A stretch of DNA of 64,000 nucleotides from NCBI RefSeq assembly GCF_023015765.1, contig NZ_JALKAL010000005.1, forward strand, positions 186,001-250,000, given 5' to 3'. Under the pieces are notes generated by a model. It made no database searches. It was given only the letters and a program-made list of their open reading frames with translations, and was not told the origin of the DNA. Source of the DNA: Ornithinimicrobium sp. F0845 (GTDB taxonomy: Bacteria; Actinomycetota; Actinomycetes; Actinomycetales; Dermatophilaceae). The position numbers were made by a program, and so were the translations under genes. Positions 1-8,147 of the stretch are shown here, piece by piece (positions within the stretch are counted from its first letter, which is position 1; each line of letters begins with the position of its first letter).

Positions 1-1
1 C

Positions 2-34
2 TACCAGCGCGAGGTCATCCGCGTCAACGCGTAG
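2..34 (+). CDS. 3' end of an unidentified gene (partial at window edge)
   Basis: The first bases read in one frame as a short tail (YQREVIRVNA) ending in TAG at 32-34. It runs toward the 3' end of the convergent flavin monooxygenase gene. Ten residues are too few to name a family. It could belong to the same aromatic degradation locus, but nothing here shows that. Confidence 0.35.
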   Translation, partial: YQREVIRVNA

Positions 35-125
35 GGCCGCCAGGAGCCTCGGCCCGCACCCGACCACCTCGTGGGGAGCCTGCGGGTCGGCCACGACGCT
101 GCGTGCACGCAGCGGCTTACCGAAT

Positions 126-182
126 CTCCCCAAGAATGGGTCGGGGGCGTCCAAAACCTCCCCAAGATTGCGTCAGAGGAGG
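126..182. repeat. imperfect tandem pair of about 32 nt at the 3' end of the monooxygenase gene
   Basis: CTCCCCAAGA occurs at 126-135 and again at 158-167. The following bases stay alignable (TG.GTC.G.GG.G), giving two units of about 32 nt with a handful of mismatches. The second unit overlaps the stop codon of the minus-strand monooxygenase gene. It is one of several gene-end tandem duplications in this window. Confidence 0.55.
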
Positions 183-2044
183 TGCTGCGCGAAGAAGTCG
201 GCCAGCTCACGGGTGGCGCTGAGCGGCAGGACGTGCGCGACGTACTGGTCGGGGCGGACCACGACGACCGCTCCCTCGCGGGAGATCGACCGCTCCTCGA
301 AGATGTCCGAGCCGTTGCCGGCGCCATAGACCTTCTCCCAGTCCATCAGCCCGAACGGGCCGGTGCGCGGCACGAAGACCGGGTCGACCGTGGTCAGGTC
401 GATGTCCTCGAAGCCCTGCTGGTAGATCACCTTGACGTCGAGGACGGCGTCGATGTCCCCGTCCTTCGGGGTGTGGCGCACCAGCGGCGAGTCGGGGGCC
501 TGGGACAGCCAGCCAGCCCAGTCCGCCAGGGCCGAGCTCTCGCCCGGGGCGGGGGAGTCGGCGAAGGCGTAGATCCGCCACCGGCCGTCCGCACGCGCGT
601 GGTGGCCGAGGTGCTGGACGTTGCCGTCGCACGCCCTCACCACCTCGGCGGACTTGAATCGCTTGCCGATCGGGAAGCCCTCGGCGAGCGCCTGGTGCTC
701 GGCGGTGCCGGTGATCATCGAGGGGCCGTACTGGGTCATGAAGCCCGAGGGGAACTCGGCGGTGCCCAGGTAGTAGTTGGCCAGCTCCTGAGGATCATCG
801 ATCTCCTCGGGCCTGCGCGCCATCAGCGTGGACCACTCGCGGTCGAAGTCGATGAGCTGCTGGGCCACCGGCTGCCGCTCGGCCGAGTAGGTCGCCATGA
901 GCGACTCCGGGCTGCGCCCGCTCAGCACCTGGCCCAGCTTCCAGGCGAGGTTGAAGCCGTCCTGCATGGAGACGTTCATGCCCTGCCCGGCCTTGGCGCT
1001 GTGCGTGTGACAGGCGTCGCCGGTCAGGAAGACCCGGGGGCTGCCCTCCCCGTCGAGCGGGATGTCGTCGAACTTGTCGGTGACGCGGTGGCCCACCTCG
1101 TAGACGCTGTGCCAGGCCACCTCCTTCACATCGATCGAGTAGGGATGCAGGATCTCGTTGGCCCTGGCGATCACCGTCTCGAGCGGGGTCTGACGGACCT
1201 TGTGGTCGTCGTCCTCGGCCACCGCCCCGAGGTCGATGTACATCCGGGAGAGGTAGCCGCCCTCGCGCGGGATGTGCAGGATGTTGCCGTGCGTGGAGTT
1301 GATCGCGCACTTGATGCGCCAGTCGGGGAAGTCGGTGTTGACCAGGACGTCCATGACGCCCCAGGCGTGTGCCGAGATGCCGCCGATGTGCTTGCGACCG
1401 ATGGCCTCCCGCACGGCGCTGCGCGCGCCGTCGCAGCCCGCGACATACTTCGCGCGCACGGTGCGCTCCTCACCGGCCCGCTCGCCGGCAGTATGCCGAA
1501 GGGTTACCTCCACCGGGTAGTCACCCTCGCCGACGGTCAGGTGGACGAACTCGATGCCGTAGTCGGGCACGATCCGGCCGGGTCCGTTGTGGGCGGCCTC
1601 GGCGAAGTAGTCCAGCACCCGCGCCTGGTTGACGATCAGGTGCGGGAACTCGCAGATCTGGAAGGCGTAGTCCTCGGTGCGCGAGGTGCGGATGATGTTC
1701 TCCGGGTGCTCCGGGTCGGGGCCCCAGAAGTTCATCCAGCCGATGTTGTAGGCCTCGGCGATGATCCGCTCGGCGAACCCGAAGGCCTGGAAGGTCTCGA
1801 CGCTGCGCGGCTGGATGCCGTCCGCCTGGCCGAGCCGGAGCCGCCCGTCCCGTCGCTCGATGATGCGGGTGGTCACGTCCGGGAACTGGGACAGCTGGGC
1901 AGCCATGAGCATCCCGGCGGGTCCGGAGCCCACGATGAGCACATCCATCTCGTCGGGGAGCTCGGTCGGCCGGTCGATGCCGGTCCCGGCGGCGGGCAGC
2001 ACCCGGGGGTCCCGGGAGACGTAACCGTGGTGGTGGAACTGCAT
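173..2044 (-). CDS. FAD-dependent aromatic monooxygenase (phenol 2-monooxygenase / MobA type)
   Basis: 623 aa, ATG start with an AGGAAGG-like ribosome site upstream. It has the single-component flavin hydroxylase layout: a GxGxxG dinucleotide fold near residue 38 (VGSGPAG), the DG motif (GCDGARSAVR), and the GD motif (FLTGDACHTHSAKAGQGMN) that contacts the FAD ribityl chain. A C-terminal thioredoxin-fold dimerisation domain is typical of phenol hydroxylase and 3-hydroxybenzoate 4-hydroxylase (MobA). Length fits that family (about 620-640 aa). The reaction would be NAD(P)H- and O2-dependent ortho-hydroxylation of a phenol. It diverges from an homoprotocatechuate ring-cleavage operon that lacks hpaBC, so supplying the catechol substrate, for example from a hydroxyphenylacetate, is a reasonable inference. 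The actual substrate cannot be read from sequence. Confidence 0.85.
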   Translation of the reverse strand: MQFHHHGYVSRDPRVLPAAGTGIDRPTELPDEMDVLIVGSGPAGMLMAAQLSQFPDVTTRIIERRDGRLRLGQADGIQPRSVETFQAFGFAERIIAEAYNIGWMNFWGPDPEHPENIIRTSRTEDYAFQICEFPHLIVNQARVLDYFAEAAHNGPGRIVPDYGIEFVHLTVGEGDYPVEVTLRHTAGERAGEERTVRAKYVAGCDGARSAVREAIGRKHIGGISAHAWGVMDVLVNTDFPDWRIKCAINSTHGNILHIPREGGYLSRMYIDLGAVAEDDDHKVRQTPLETVIARANEILHPYSIDVKEVAWHSVYEVGHRVTDKFDDIPLDGEGSPRVFLTGDACHTHSAKAGQGMNVSMQDGFNLAWKLGQVLSGRSPESLMATYSAERQPVAQQLIDFDREWSTLMARRPEEIDDPQELANYYLGTAEFPSGFMTQYGPSMITGTAEHQALAEGFPIGKRFKSAEVVRACDGNVQHLGHHARADGRWRIYAFADSPAPGESSALADWAGWLSQAPDSPLVRHTPKDGDIDAVLDVKVIYQQGFEDIDLTTVDPVFVPRTGPFGLMDWEKVYGAGNGSDIFEERSISREGAVVVVRPDQYVAHVLPLSATRELADFFAQHLL

Positions 2045-2186
2045 GGTGCTCGGATCCCTTCCTCGGACGACGGTGTCGAGGTCTCAGCCCGATCGTAGGC
2101 GGTGCCCCGGGGTCCTGGTCAGACGAGGAGGCTCGAGGAGGAGGACTACCGTGGACCGGGCTGATCCTGTTGCAGCGACTCGGCAG

Positions 2187-2198
2187 ATCATATACGAT
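2187..2198. promoter_or_regulatory. candidate GntR-family operator in the divergent promoter
   Basis: ATCATATACGAT is a 12-bp palindrome with one mismatched pair, and the only AT-rich spot in the 230-bp divergent region. It is nested in a wider inverted repeat, GCAGAT at 2183-2188 and ATCTGC at 2204-2209. FCD-subfamily GntR regulators commonly bind short TATAC-centred palindromes, and one is encoded in the downstream operon. Control of both directions is inferred. Confidence 0.55.
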
Positions 2199-2275
2199 TT
2201 TGCATCTGCTGACCGAACAGCCGGCGTCGTCGACGCGCTGGCAGGAGTCGCGCACCGCCCTGAGCAAGGAGGCCC

Positions 2276-3850
2276 ATGGACGCCCAGCACGACCCCCGTT
2301 TCGCCGGCCTGCCGGACCGGCCCGGCAAGATCGTCGCCGTCCACGTGAGCTACGCGTCGCGCGCTGACCAGCGCGGACGCCGCCCGGGAGCCCCGTCATA
2401 CTTCTTCAAGCCGTCGAGCTCGGTGGCGGCCACCGGCTCGGAGATCGTGCGCCCGCAGGGGACCGAGCTGCTGGCCTTCGAGGGCGAGGTCGCCCTGGTG
2501 ATCGGGGAGCCGGCGCGGTGGATCAGCGCCGAGCGGGCCTGGCAGCACGTGGCCTGGGTGACCGCCGCCAACGACTTCGGTCTCTATGACCTGCGGGCCA
2601 ACGACAAGGGGTCCAACGTCCGCTCCAAGGGCGGCGACGGCTACACCCCGATCGGCCCGGCCCTGATCGACGCGCGGGCGATAGACCCGGCCGCGCTGCG
2701 CCTGCGGACCTGGGTCAACGGCGAGCCGGTCCAGGACGACAGCACCGGGGGACTGATCTTCCCGCTCGCCCAGTTCGTGGCCGACCTGTCCCAGCACTTC
2801 ACGCTCGAGACCGGCGACGTCGTCCTCACCGGCACGCCCGCCGGCTCGACCGTCGTGCAGCCCGGCGACCTCGTCGAGGTCGAGGTCGACGCACCCGCCT
2901 CGGGCCTGACCTCGGGCCGGCTGCAGACCCGCGTCGTCCAGTCCGAGGGTCCGTCCTTCGACGAGTCGGTCGGCTCGCTGCCCGCGGTGGACGACGCGCA
3001 GCGGGTCGCCGCCTGGGGCTCGGAAGAGGCTGCCGGTCTGGTTCCCGCTGCCGGTGGGGACGCCGAGGCCGTGGCCGGCGACGGCGCGCCAGCGGGAGAC
3101 ACCACCACCGCCGGCCTGACGTCCGAGCTGCGCGCCAAGCTAGAGCGGTGCCCGGTGGCCGGGCTCGCCCAGCGGCTGCGTGGCATGGGTCTGAACAACG
3201 TCTCGATCGATGGGGTCCGCCCCCTACCGGGGGCCGGCAAGATCGTCGGCACGGCCAAGACCCTGCGCTTCGTGGCCAACCGGGAGGACCTCTTCCGGAG
3301 CCACGGGGGCGGCTACAACGCCCAGAAGCGCGCCTTCGACGCCGTCGGTGAGGGCGAGGTCATCGTCATCGAGGCTCGCGGCGACTCGACGGCCGGCACC
3401 CTGGGGGACGTCCTGGCGCTCCGGGCGAGGGCCAGGGGCGCCGCCGGCGTGATCACCGACGGCGCGGTCCGCGACCACGACGCCGTGGCCGCGGCCGGTG
3501 TCCCCGTGTACAGCTCCGGGGCCCACCCCGCCGTCCTCGGCCGCCGCCACGTCCCCTGGGACCACGACATCACCATCGTCTGCGGCGGCGCCACCGTGCA
3601 GCCCGGCGACATCATCGTCGCCGACGCCGACGGCGCGCTGGTCATCCCACCAGCGGTCGCCGAGGAGGCCGTCGACGCCGCGCTGGCCAAGGAGGACGAG
3701 GACGCCTGGGTCGCCGAGCGGGTCAGCGAGGGCGAGCCCATCGAGGGACTCTTCCCGATGAACTCGGCCTGGCGGGAGCGCTACGAGGCCGAGCGCGACG
3801 GCACGGCCGGTCAGGGCGGTGCGGCGCCCCAGCACGGAGCGCCCGGGTGA
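2276..3850 (+). CDS. fumarylacetoacetate hydrolase-RraA fusion (HpaG-like decarboxylase/isomerase candidate)
   Basis: 524 aa; ATG preceded by a strong AAGGAGG site. Residues about 15-235 are a fumarylacetoacetate hydrolase (FAH) domain with the family metal-site layout (FEGEVALVIG; TPIGPALI; GDVVLTGTPAG). A low-complexity Ala/Gly linker follows. Residues about 282-490 form an RraA-like/HMG-aldolase-fold domain (GxxxDGAVRD; GDIIVADADG). In enteric HpaG two FAH domains perform isomerisation and decarboxylation of 5-oxopent-3-ene-1,2,5-tricarboxylate; here the second FAH unit is replaced by an RraA fold, a family that includes oxaloacetate decarboxylases. As first gene of the hpa operon it probably covers the decarboxylation step and possibly the isomerisation; the division of labour is inference. 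Confidence 0.8.
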   Translation: MDAQHDPRFAGLPDRPGKIVAVHVSYASRADQRGRRPGAPSYFFKPSSSVAATGSEIVRPQGTELLAFEGEVALVIGEPARWISAERAWQHVAWVTAANDFGLYDLRANDKGSNVRSKGGDGYTPIGPALIDARAIDPAALRLRTWVNGEPVQDDSTGGLIFPLAQFVADLSQHFTLETGDVVLTGTPAGSTVVQPGDLVEVEVDAPASGLTSGRLQTRVVQSEGPSFDESVGSLPAVDDAQRVAAWGSEEAAGLVPAAGGDAEAVAGDGAPAGDTTTAGLTSELRAKLERCPVAGLAQRLRGMGLNNVSIDGVRPLPGAGKIVGTAKTLRFVANREDLFRSHGGGYNAQKRAFDAVGEGEVIVIEARGDSTAGTLGDVLALRARARGAAGVITDGAVRDHDAVAAAGVPVYSSGAHPAVLGRRHVPWDHDITIVCGGATVQPGDIIVADADGALVIPPAVAEEAVDAALAKEDEDAWVAERVSEGEPIEGLFPMNSAWRERYEAERDGTAGQGGAAPQHGAPG

Positions 3851-4587
3851 CGCCGAAGACCACCGCCGCCGCGCTGAGCAAGTCCCAGCGCGCCCACGCC
3901 TGGATCCGGGACCGCATCCAGGCGCGCGACTACGCCCCGGGGCACCGTCTCGTGCTGTCGACGATCGCCGAGCAGCTCGACATGTCGGTCGTCCCGGTCC
4001 GGGAGGCCATCCGGCAGCTCGAGGCCGAGGGGCTGGTCACCTTCGAGCGCAACGTCGGCGCCCGGGTGTTCATGGTGGACGTCGCGCAGTACGGCGACAC
4101 CATGCAGACCCTCGCCCTCCTCGAGGCGGCCGCCACCGCGCTGTCCGCGCCGCACCTGACCGAGGCCGACCTGCGGGAGGCCCGCCGGGTCAACGGCAGG
4201 ATGCGGGACCAGCTCGACCGACTGGTGCCGCACGAGTTCACCGCACTCAACCACCAGCTCCACGCCACCCTGGCCAGGCGCTGTCCCAACGAGCGGCTGA
4301 TGGAGCTCGTCGAGGGCGAGTGGGCCCGGCTGGACAACCTGCGCGACTCGACCTTCACCCTCGTGCCGGAGCGGGCCGTCAACTCGGTCGCCGAGCACGA
4401 CCAGCTGATCCACCTCGTCGAGACCGCCGCCGACCCGGCGCAGATCCAGTCCGCCGCGCTGCACCACCGCGCCAACACTCTGCACGCCTACCTCACCCGC
4501 AATGAGCCCGACCTCGAGGCCGAGCTGATCCCCGGGCTCACCCCCGGCACGACCCCTGACCTGACGCCCGAGGACACCGCGTCCTGA
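3847..4587 (+). CDS. GntR/FCD-family transcriptional regulator
   Basis: 246 aa; GTG start overlapping the previous stop by four bases (GTGA), so translationally coupled. The N-terminal winged helix (residues about 10-75) carries the family pattern LSTIAEQLDMSVVPVREAI and LEAEGLVTFERNVGARV. The C-terminal all-helical FCD domain has spaced His residues that normally form a metal or ligand site. Such regulators usually repress aromatic-acid catabolic genes until an intermediate binds. Being embedded in the hpa operon makes it the likely controller of the divergent promoter upstream of the fusion gene. A Pro/Thr-rich tail closes the protein. Confidence 0.88.
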   Translation: MTPKTTAAALSKSQRAHAWIRDRIQARDYAPGHRLVLSTIAEQLDMSVVPVREAIRQLEAEGLVTFERNVGARVFMVDVAQYGDTMQTLALLEAAATALSAPHLTEADLREARRVNGRMRDQLDRLVPHEFTALNHQLHATLARRCPNERLMELVEGEWARLDNLRDSTFTLVPERAVNSVAEHDQLIHLVETAADPAQIQSAALHHRANTLHAYLTRNEPDLEAELIPGLTPGTTPDLTPEDTAS

Positions 4588-4607
4588 CGACCCACCCTGG
4601 AGGACCC

Positions 4608-6128
4608 ATGACCGACGCCACAGCCCAGGCGACCGGACACCGGCTGCCGGCCGAGCTGCCCGACCGCATCCAGCACTACATCGACGGCGCGTTCGTCGAC
4701 TCGGTCGACGGCGACACCTTCGACGTGCTGGACCCGGTCACCAACCAGGCCTACCTGCAGGCGGCCTCCGGCAAGAAGGCGGACATCGACGCGGCCGTCG
4801 CCGCAGCGCGCCGGGCGTTCACGCAGGGGCCGTGGCCGCGGATGCTGCCCCGCGAGCGCTCGCGGGTGCTGCACCGGATCGCGGACCTCGTGGAGTCCCG
4901 CGACAGGCGGCTCGCCGAGCTCGAGTCCTTCGACTCCGGTCTGCCGATCTCCCAGGCGCTGGGCCAGGCCCGCCGTGCGGCCGAGAACTTCCGGTTCTTC
5001 GCCGACCTGATCGTGGCCCAGGCCGACGACACCTACAAGGTGCCCGGGCGGCAGATCAACTACGTCAACCGCAAGCCGATCGGTGTCGCGGGCCTCATCA
5101 CCCCGTGGAACACCCCGTTCATGCTCGAGTCCTGGAAGCTCGGCCCGGCCCTGGCCACCGGCAACACCGTGGTCCTGAAGCCGGCCGAGTTCACCCCGCT
5201 GTCGGCCTCCCTCTGGGCGGGCATCTTCGAGGAGGCCGGCCTCCCGCAGGGCGTGTTCAACCTGGTCAACGGCTTCGGCGAGGAGGCGGGCGACGCCCTC
5301 GTGAAGCACCCGGACGTCCCCCTGATCTCCTTCACGGGGGAGTCGAGCACCGGAGCACTCATCTTCGGCAACGCCGCCCCCTACCTCAAGGGCCTGTCGA
5401 TGGAGCTGGGCGGCAAGAGCCCGGCCGTCGTCTTCGCCGACGCCGACCTGGACGCCGCGGTGGACGCCACGATCTTCGGGGTCTTCTCCCTCAACGGCGA
5501 GCGGTGCACGGCCGGCTCCCGCATCCTGGTGCAGCGCGAGATCTATGACGAGTTCGTCGACAAGTATGCCGAGCAGGCCAAGCGGGTGCGGGTCGGCTAC
5601 CCCCACGAGGAGACCACCGAGGTCGGCTCACTGGTCCACCCGGAGCACTACGACAAGGTGATGAGCTACGTCGAGCTCGGCAAGACCGAGGGCCGGCTGG
5701 TGGCCGGCGGCGGCCGGGCGGAGGGCTTCGACACCGGCAACTTCGTGGCCCCCACGGTGTTCGCCGACGTGAGCCCGGACGCCCGCATCTTCCAGGAGGA
5801 GATCTTCGGCCCGGTCGTGGCGATCACCCCGTTCGACACCGACGAGGAGGCGCTGGCCCTGGCCAACAACACCAAGTACGGGCTGGCCGCCTACATCTGG
5901 ACCAGCGACCTGAAGCGGGCCCACAACTTCTCCCAGGCCGTCGAGGCCGGGATGGTGTGGCTCAACTCCAACAACGTCCGCGACCTGCGCACCCCCTTCG
6001 GCGGCGTCAAGGCCTCCGGGCTGGGTCACGAGGGCGGCTACCGTTCCATCGACTTCTACACCGACCAGCAGGCGGTGCACATCACGCTCGGCGAGGTCCA
6101 CAACCCGACCTTCGGCAAGCAGGACTGA
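4608..6128 (+). CDS. hpaE: 5-carboxymethyl-2-hydroxymuconate semialdehyde dehydrogenase
   Basis: 506 aa; ATG 20 bp after the regulator, with a GGAGG site. NAD-dependent aldehyde dehydrogenase fold with all catalytic elements: Asn168 in TPWNTP, the SFTGESSTG nucleotide loop, Glu266 in MELGGK and nucleophile Cys300 in NGERCTAG. It oxidises the ring-cleavage semialdehyde from homoprotocatechuate to 5-carboxymethyl-2-hydroxymuconate. The substrate assignment comes from its position between the FAH fusion and the dioxygenase and from overall HpaE likeness; the fold alone would not specify it. Confidence 0.9.
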   Translation: MTDATAQATGHRLPAELPDRIQHYIDGAFVDSVDGDTFDVLDPVTNQAYLQAASGKKADIDAAVAAARRAFTQGPWPRMLPRERSRVLHRIADLVESRDRRLAELESFDSGLPISQALGQARRAAENFRFFADLIVAQADDTYKVPGRQINYVNRKPIGVAGLITPWNTPFMLESWKLGPALATGNTVVLKPAEFTPLSASLWAGIFEEAGLPQGVFNLVNGFGEEAGDALVKHPDVPLISFTGESSTGALIFGNAAPYLKGLSMELGGKSPAVVFADADLDAAVDATIFGVFSLNGERCTAGSRILVQREIYDEFVDKYAEQAKRVRVGYPHEETTEVGSLVHPEHYDKVMSYVELGKTEGRLVAGGGRAEGFDTGNFVAPTVFADVSPDARIFQEEIFGPVVAITPFDTDEEALALANNTKYGLAAYIWTSDLKRAHNFSQAVEAGMVWLNSNNVRDLRTPFGGVKASGLGHEGGYRSIDFYTDQQAVHITLGEVHNPTFGKQD

Positions 6129-6192
6129 CCCACTGACGCGCCCCACGGCATACTCCACCACCCGTGCCCGACAGACCAGCAAGGATGCCGAG

Positions 6193-7335
6193 ATGACAAG
6201 CCCGACCCACCACCCCGCCAGCAGCGACCGCCCCGCCAACGCCATCCCGACGCCGCAGGCGCCGCCGCCGGACATCCTGCGCTGCGCGTACATGGAGATC
6301 GTCGTGACCGACCTGGCGGCGTCGCGGGCCTTCTACCACGACGTCCTGGGCCTGGTGATCACCGAGGAGGACGAGGACGCGATCTACCTGCGGTCCTTCG
6401 AGGAGTTCATCCACCACAACCTGGTGCTGCGCAAGGGCCCGGTCGCTGCCGTGGCGGCCTTCTCCTACCGGGTGCGCAGCCCCGAGGACCTCGACCGGGC
6501 GGTGGCCTTCTTCGAGGAGCTGGGCTGCCGGGTGGAGCGGCGGGCCGAGGGCTTCACCAAGGGCATCGGTGACTCGGTGCGGGTCGAGGACCCGCTCGGG
6601 TTCCCCTACGAGTTCTTCTACGACGTCGAGCACGTCGAGCGGCTCGCCTGGCGCTACGACCTCTACACCCCCGGGGCCCTCGTGCGGCTGGACCACTTCA
6701 ACCAGGTCACGCCGGACGTCCCGAAGGCCGTCGCCTACGTCGAGGACCTCGGCTTCCGGGTCACCGAGGACATCCGCGACAGCGAGGGCACGGTCTACGC
6801 CGCGTGGATGCGGCGCAAGCCCACGGTGCACGACACCGCGATGACCGGGGGCGACGGCCCGCGCATGCACCACGTCGCGTTCGCCACCCACGAGAAGCAC
6901 AACATCCTCTCGATCTGCGACAAGCTCGGGGCGCTGCGCCTGTCCAACCACATCGAGCGCGGGCCCGGTCGGCACGGCGTGTCCAACGCGTTCTACCTCT
7001 ACCTGCGCGACCCGGACGGCCACCGCGTGGAGATCTACACCCAGGACTACTACACCGGCGACCCGGACAACCCGGTGGTGACCTGGGACGTGCACGACAA
7101 CCAACGTCGCGACTGGTGGGGCAACCCGGTGGTGCCCTCCTGGTACACCGAGGCCTCGCTCGTGCTCGACCTGGACGGCAACCCCCAACCGCTGGTCGCG
7201 CGCACGGACGACTCCGAGATGGCGGTCACGATCGGCGCCGACGGCTTCTCCTACACCCGCGAGGGTCAGGAGGGCGAGGATGAGGACATGCCCAGCTGGA
7301 AGCAGGGCGAGTACAAGCTCGGCCACCAGCTGTAG
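6193..7335 (+). CDS. hpaD: 3,4-dihydroxyphenylacetate 2,3-dioxygenase (extradiol, type I)
   Basis: 380 aa, built of paired vicinal-oxygen-chelate modules. Metal ligands are visible as His168 (LDHFNQ), His227 (MHHVAF) and Glu280 (HRVEIY). Their spacing, 59 then 53 residues, equals that of the characterised homoprotocatechuate dioxygenase of Brevibacterium fuscum (H155, H214, E267). It cleaves the ring of homoprotocatechuate next to the hydroxyls to give 5-carboxymethyl-2-hydroxymuconate semialdehyde, the substrate of the upstream dehydrogenase. The first 30 residues are a Pro/Ala-rich extension. The C-terminal tail resembles the lid segment of Brevibacterium/Arthrobacter enzymes. Confidence 0.93.
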   Translation: MTSPTHHPASSDRPANAIPTPQAPPPDILRCAYMEIVVTDLAASRAFYHDVLGLVITEEDEDAIYLRSFEEFIHHNLVLRKGPVAAVAAFSYRVRSPEDLDRAVAFFEELGCRVERRAEGFTKGIGDSVRVEDPLGFPYEFFYDVEHVERLAWRYDLYTPGALVRLDHFNQVTPDVPKAVAYVEDLGFRVTEDIRDSEGTVYAAWMRRKPTVHDTAMTGGDGPRMHHVAFATHEKHNILSICDKLGALRLSNHIERGPGRHGVSNAFYLYLRDPDGHRVEIYTQDYYTGDPDNPVVTWDVHDNQRRDWWGNPVVPSWYTEASLVLDLDGNPQPLVARTDDSEMAVTIGADGFSYTREGQEGEDEDMPSWKQGEYKLGHQL

Positions 7336-7361
7336 CCCCCGTTTGTTGAGGAAGGAGCACG

Positions 7362-8147
7362 ATGCTGCCCGCTGAGGACATCCAGGCCATCGCGGACGAG
7401 CTGGCCCAGGCCGAGGAGGAGCGGCGGATGGTGCCGCGGCTGACCACCCGCTATCCGGAGATGACGGTCGAGGACTCGTATGCCGTGCAGGCCGAGTGGC
7501 GGCGTCGCGGCGAGGCCGCGGGTCGTCGTCTCGTCGGTCGCAAGATCGGCCTGACCAGCAAGGTCATGCAGGCTGCCACCGGCATCACCGAGCCGGACTA
7601 CGGTGCCATCTTCGACGACATGGTGTTCGAGAACGGGTCGGTCATCGAGTTCGACCGGTTCGCCAACGTGCGGATCGAGGTCGAGCTGGCCTTCGTGCTC
7701 TCCGACGACCTCGAGGGCGAGGACGTCACCGTCTTCGACGTGCTCCGCGCCACGGAGTATGTCGTGCCCGCCCTGGAGATCCTCACCTCCCGGATCGAGA
7801 TGGAGGGTCGCACGATCGTCGACACGATCAGCGACAACGCCGCGATGGGTGCCATGGTCTACGGCGGCAACGCGGTCCGGCCGCAGGACATCGACATGAG
7901 GTGGGTCTCGGCGCTGCTCTACCGCAACGAGACGATCGAGGACTCCGGCGTCGCCGCCGCGGTGCTCAACAACCCGGCCCTGTCCGTCGCGTGGCTCGCC
8001 GGCAAGCTCGCCTCGCACGGCGACAGGCTGAGCAAGGGCGACATCATCCTGGCCGGCTCGTTCACCAAGCCCATGTGGGTGCACCGAGGCGACACGGTGC
8101 TGGCCGACTACCGGGAGCTGGGGACGGTGACATGCCGGTTCGTCTGA
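7362..8147 (+). CDS. hpaH: 2-oxohept-4-ene-1,7-dioate hydratase
   Basis: 261 aa; ATG with GGAAGGAG upstream. Member of the MhpD/XylJ/HpaH hydratase family (FAH-related fold): RLVGRKIGLTSK near residue 60, then E-rich metal-binding strands (VRIEVELAFVL), and a conserved C-terminal GSFTKP motif. It adds water to 2-oxohept-4-ene-1,7-dioate, giving the substrate for HpaI. Position immediately before the aldolase, with a 16-bp overlap, supports the pathway assignment over 2-oxopent-4-enoate hydratase. Confidence 0.88.
   Translation: MLPAEDIQAIADELAQAEEERRMVPRLTTRYPEMTVEDSYAVQAEWRRRGEAAGRRLVGRKIGLTSKVMQAATGITEPDYGAIFDDMVFENGSVIEFDRFANVRIEVELAFVLSDDLEGEDVTVFDVLRATEYVVPALEILTSRIEMEGRTIVDTISDNAAMGAMVYGGNAVRPQDIDMRWVSALLYRNETIEDSGVAAAVLNNPALSVAWLAGKLASHGDRLSKGDIILAGSFTKPMWVHRGDTVLADYRELGTVTCRFV

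Noticed and set aside
71-2098. Long open plus-strand frame (about 675 codons) opposite the flavin monooxygenase
   Set aside because: Antisense shadow typical of 70% GC DNA; Val/Asp/His-rich composition, no domain, and the minus-strand frame has complete FAD motifs.
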